Shown here piece by piece: positions 4,797 through 6,432 of a DNA stretch of 6,432 nucleotides. Below the pieces are notes generated by a model that was not told where the DNA came from, made no database searches, and was given only the letters and a program-made list of their open reading frames with translations. The stretch comes from Actinomycetales bacterium (GTDB lineage Bacteria; Actinomycetota; Actinomycetes; Actinomycetales; BWSM-131), in the NCBI GenBank assembly GCA_030149025.1, contig JASBSH010000016.1, positions 1 to 6,432 of the forward strand, read 5' to 3'. Both the position numbers and the translations under genes were made by a program. Numbering within the stretch: the stretch's first letter is position 1; each line of letters begins with the position of its first letter.

Positions 4797-4828
4797 CGCG
4801 GCGTCACCGGGGTGCCGGGTTCATGGCG

Positions 4829-5341
4829 TCAGCCTGTGCGCGACGACCGGTCGGTGATCGACCGCCCGCCACGCCCCACGGCGACGAGCCCGGACTGCAC
4901 CAGCTCCCGGACGCCGTACGGCTCGAGCACCTTGAGGAAGGCGTTGACCTTCGACGAGTCGCCCGTCGCCTCGATGGTGAGCGCGTCAGGTGTGACGTCG
5001 ACGACCTTGGCGCGGAACAGGTTCACCAGCTCCAGCACCTGCGACCGTGCGGCCCCCTCGACCCTGAGCTTGATCAGCAACAGCTCGCGCTGGACGGACG
5101 CCTCAGCGTCGAGCTCGACGACCTTGATGACGTTGACGAGCTTGTTGAGCTGCTTGGTCACCTGCTCCAGCGGCAGGTCCTCCACGTCGACGACCACGGT
5201 GATCCGCGAGACGTCCTGGTGCTCGGTCGGTCCCACCGCGAGCGAGTGGATGTTGAACCCGCGGCGAGCGAACAGAGCCGCCACGCGGGTAAGCACGCCG
5301 GGCTTGTTCTCGACGAGCACCGACAGCGTGTGCCTGGTCAT
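4829..5341 (-). CDS. ilvN: Acetolactate synthase regulatory (small) subunit
   Basis: This 170-residue regulatory subunit binds the IlvB catalytic subunit, raises its activity and confers feedback inhibition, classically by valine. An N-terminal ACT domain spans about 3-77, with the pattern ENKPGVLTRVAALFARRGFNI at 11-31. Gly15 and Asn30 correspond to the effector-binding positions known from enterobacterial small subunits. A second, ferredoxin-like C-terminal domain (about 83-158) is typical of the full-length small subunit, so this is not the short IlvM/IlvN type. ATG 5341 begins 7 bp after the ilvB stop, which indicates translational coupling. The only upstream GAGG (5354-5357) lies inside the ilvB end, 12 nt from the ATG. 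The last 10 or so residues are a Ser/Arg-rich tail with no family conservation that I know of. No valine-resistance change can be claimed by eye. Confidence 0.97.
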   Translation of the reverse strand: MTRHTLSVLVENKPGVLTRVAALFARRGFNIHSLAVGPTEHQDVSRITVVVDVEDLPLEQVTKQLNKLVNVIKVVELDAEASVQRELLLIKLRVEGAARSQVLELVNLFRAKVVDVTPDALTIEATGDSSKVNAFLKVLEPYGVRELVQSGLVAVGRGGRSITDRSSRTG

Positions 5342-5348
5342 CGCGCGC

Positions 5349-6432
5349 TCAGCCCTCTTCCCGGTCCCAGGTCGGGGCGGTGCCCCGCGCGACCTGGATG
5401 TCGTCGTTGCTCACTCCCGCGGGCACCATCGGCCACACCATGGCGTCGCGGTGAACGACGAAGTCGACCACGACGGGGCGGTCGTCGACCTCCATCGCCT
5501 TCTCGATGGTGGCGTCGAGGTCCTCGGGCCGCTCGCACCGCAGGCCCACGCAGCCGTAGGCGTCGGCGAGCTTGACGAAGTCGGGGATCCGCTCACCGAC
5601 TGCCGCACCGGTCCCGGTGTGCAGATCAGTGTTCGAGTACCGGCCGTCGTAGAACAGGGTCTGCCACTGCCGGACCATGCCGAGCGAGGAGTTGTTGACG
5701 ACCGCGACCTTGATCGGGATGCCGTTGATCGCGCAGGTCGCGAGCTCCTGGTTGGTCATCTGGAAGCAGCCGTCGCCGTCGATCGCCCACACTGTGCGGC
5801 CCGGAGCACCGACCTTCGCCCCCATCGCGGCCGGCACCGCGAAGCCCATGGTGCCGAGGCCGCCGGAGTTGATCCAGCTGCCCGGACGCTCGTACTTGAT
5901 GAACTGCGCAGCCCACATCTGGTGCTGCCCGACACCGGCGACGTAGATCCCGTCCGGGCCCACGATGGTGCCGAGCCGCTCCATCACCCGCTGCGGTGCG
6001 AGCGTGCCGTCGTCGGTCTCGGTGTATCCCAGCGGGTACGTCTGCCGCCACGCATCGAGCTGTCGCCACCACGCCTCGAGGTCCGGCCTTCGGCCCGCGT
6101 CCGCCTCGGCCTGCAGGGCCGCGACCAGCTCGACGATCACCTCGCGGGCGTCACCCACGATCGGGACGTCGGCCACACGGTTCTTCGAGATCTCCGCCGG
6201 ATCGATGTCGGCGTGGACGACGACGGCGCCGGGGGCGAACGTCGACAGCTGTCCCGTCACCCGGTCGTCGAAGCGGGCGCCGAGGCTGACGATCAGGTCG
6301 GCCTTCTGCAGCGCGGTGACCGCGGCGACCGTGCCGTGCATACCGGGCATGCCCAGGTGCTGGGGGTGCGAGTCCGGCAGCGCCCCGCGCGCCATCAGCG
6401 TCGTGACCACGGGGGCGCCGGACAGGTCGACG
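5349..6432 (-). CDS. ilvB: Acetolactate synthase catalytic (large) subunit, C-terminal 361 codons (5' end outside window)
   Basis: This is the ThDP-, FAD- and Mg2+-dependent enzyme that condenses two pyruvates to 2-acetolactate, or pyruvate with 2-ketobutyrate to 2-aceto-2-hydroxybutyrate. The frame is open to the window edge, so the start codon and the N-terminal ThDP domain with its catalytic Glu are not seen. What remains is the middle FAD-binding domain, with GAPVVTTLMARGALPDSHP at the edge and then SLGARFDDRVTG, and the C-terminal ThDP domain. The latter has the diphosphate motif from GDG (5769-5777) to NN (5691-5696), with about 24 residues between. NNSSLGMVRQWQ and the C-terminal WPMVPAG are typical of true acetohydroxyacid synthases rather than catabolic AlsS or POX-type relatives. 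The directly following ilvN confirms the anabolic role. The GTG at 6408-6410 inside the fragment is an internal valine codon, not a start. Confidence 0.97.
   Translation of the reverse strand, partial: VDLSGAPVVTTLMARGALPDSHPQHLGMPGMHGTVAAVTALQKADLIVSLGARFDDRVTGQLSTFAPGAVVVHADIDPAEISKNRVADVPIVGDAREVIVELVAALQAEADAGRRPDLEAWWRQLDAWRQTYPLGYTETDDGTLAPQRVMERLGTIVGPDGIYVAGVGQHQMWAAQFIKYERPGSWINSGGLGTMGFAVPAAMGAKVGAPGRTVWAIDGDGCFQMTNQELATCAINGIPIKVAVVNNSSLGMVRQWQTLFYDGRYSNTDLHTGTGAAVGERIPDFVKLADAYGCVGLRCERPEDLDATIEKAMEVDDRPVVVDFVVHRDAMVWPMVPAGVSNDDIQVARGTAPTWDREEG

Noticed and set aside
4804..4824. Six-codon minus-strand mini-ORF (MNPAPR) just after ilvN as a leader peptide
   Set aside because: It has no Ile/Val/Leu codons, no ribosome binding site, and such short frames are expected by chance. 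It is not an attenuation peptide.
6408..6410. GTG as the start of ilvB
   Set aside because: The frame continues upstream to the window edge with family-typical residues (SGAP before VVTTLMARG), so this is an internal valine and the gene is cut by the window.

Overview
The window is a very GC-rich stretch (judged by eye, not counted) of a chromosomal branched-chain amino acid and serine biosynthesis cluster. It is most likely from an actinomycete. The evidence is the strong third-position G/C bias, the GTG starts, a 528-residue SerA of mycobacterial type, and the gene order ilvB-ilvN-ilvC-(x)-serA-leuB. The same order, with more genes inserted, occurs around ilvB1-ilvN-ilvC...serA1-leuB in Mycobacterium tuberculosis. 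A family such as Pseudonocardiaceae would fit, but the window does not settle this. All genes are on the minus strand, so transcription runs from high to low coordinates.

Layout in transcription order: (1) 6432-5349, acetolactate synthase large subunit ilvB, with its N-terminus outside the window; (2) 5341-4829, regulatory subunit ilvN, 7 bp after ilvB and surely co-transcribed; (3) 4828-4645, a 184-bp spacer with a tandem 32-bp repeat and a 12-bp-arm inverted repeat; (4) 4644-3616, ketol-acid reductoisomerase ilvC, with the one clear Shine-Dalgarno sequence in the window; (5) 3615-3437, a spacer with a possible post-ilvC hairpin and a 22/24-bp tandem repeat array; (6) 3436-3017, a small soluble protein of unknown function (possibly DUF4265-like); (7) 3006-1420, serA, 3-phosphoglycerate dehydrogenase; (8) 1313-261, leuB, 3-isopropylmalate dehydrogenase; (9) 180-1, the first 60 codons of ilvE, branched-chain aminotransferase.

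How they work together: IlvB and IlvN condense pyruvate (or pyruvate plus 2-ketobutyrate) to acetohydroxyacids. IlvC isomerises and reduces these towards valine and isoleucine. LeuB carries out the oxidative step of leucine synthesis, and IlvE transaminates the three 2-keto acids. SerA opens serine synthesis from 3-phosphoglycerate. The ilvD, leuA and leuCD genes are not in the window.

The enzymes are ordinary housekeeping proteins with intact active sites, and I see no new multi-gene system. The more interesting signals are non-coding. The last four genes (unknown gene, serA, leuB, ilvE) lack a convincing Shine-Dalgarno sequence, and each has a TANNNT -10-like hexamer 6 or 7 nt before the start codon. 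This is the layout of leaderless transcripts and would make the row four separately promoted genes rather than one operon. The two spacers flanking ilvC each carry a different short tandem repeat that may belong to dispersed genomic families.
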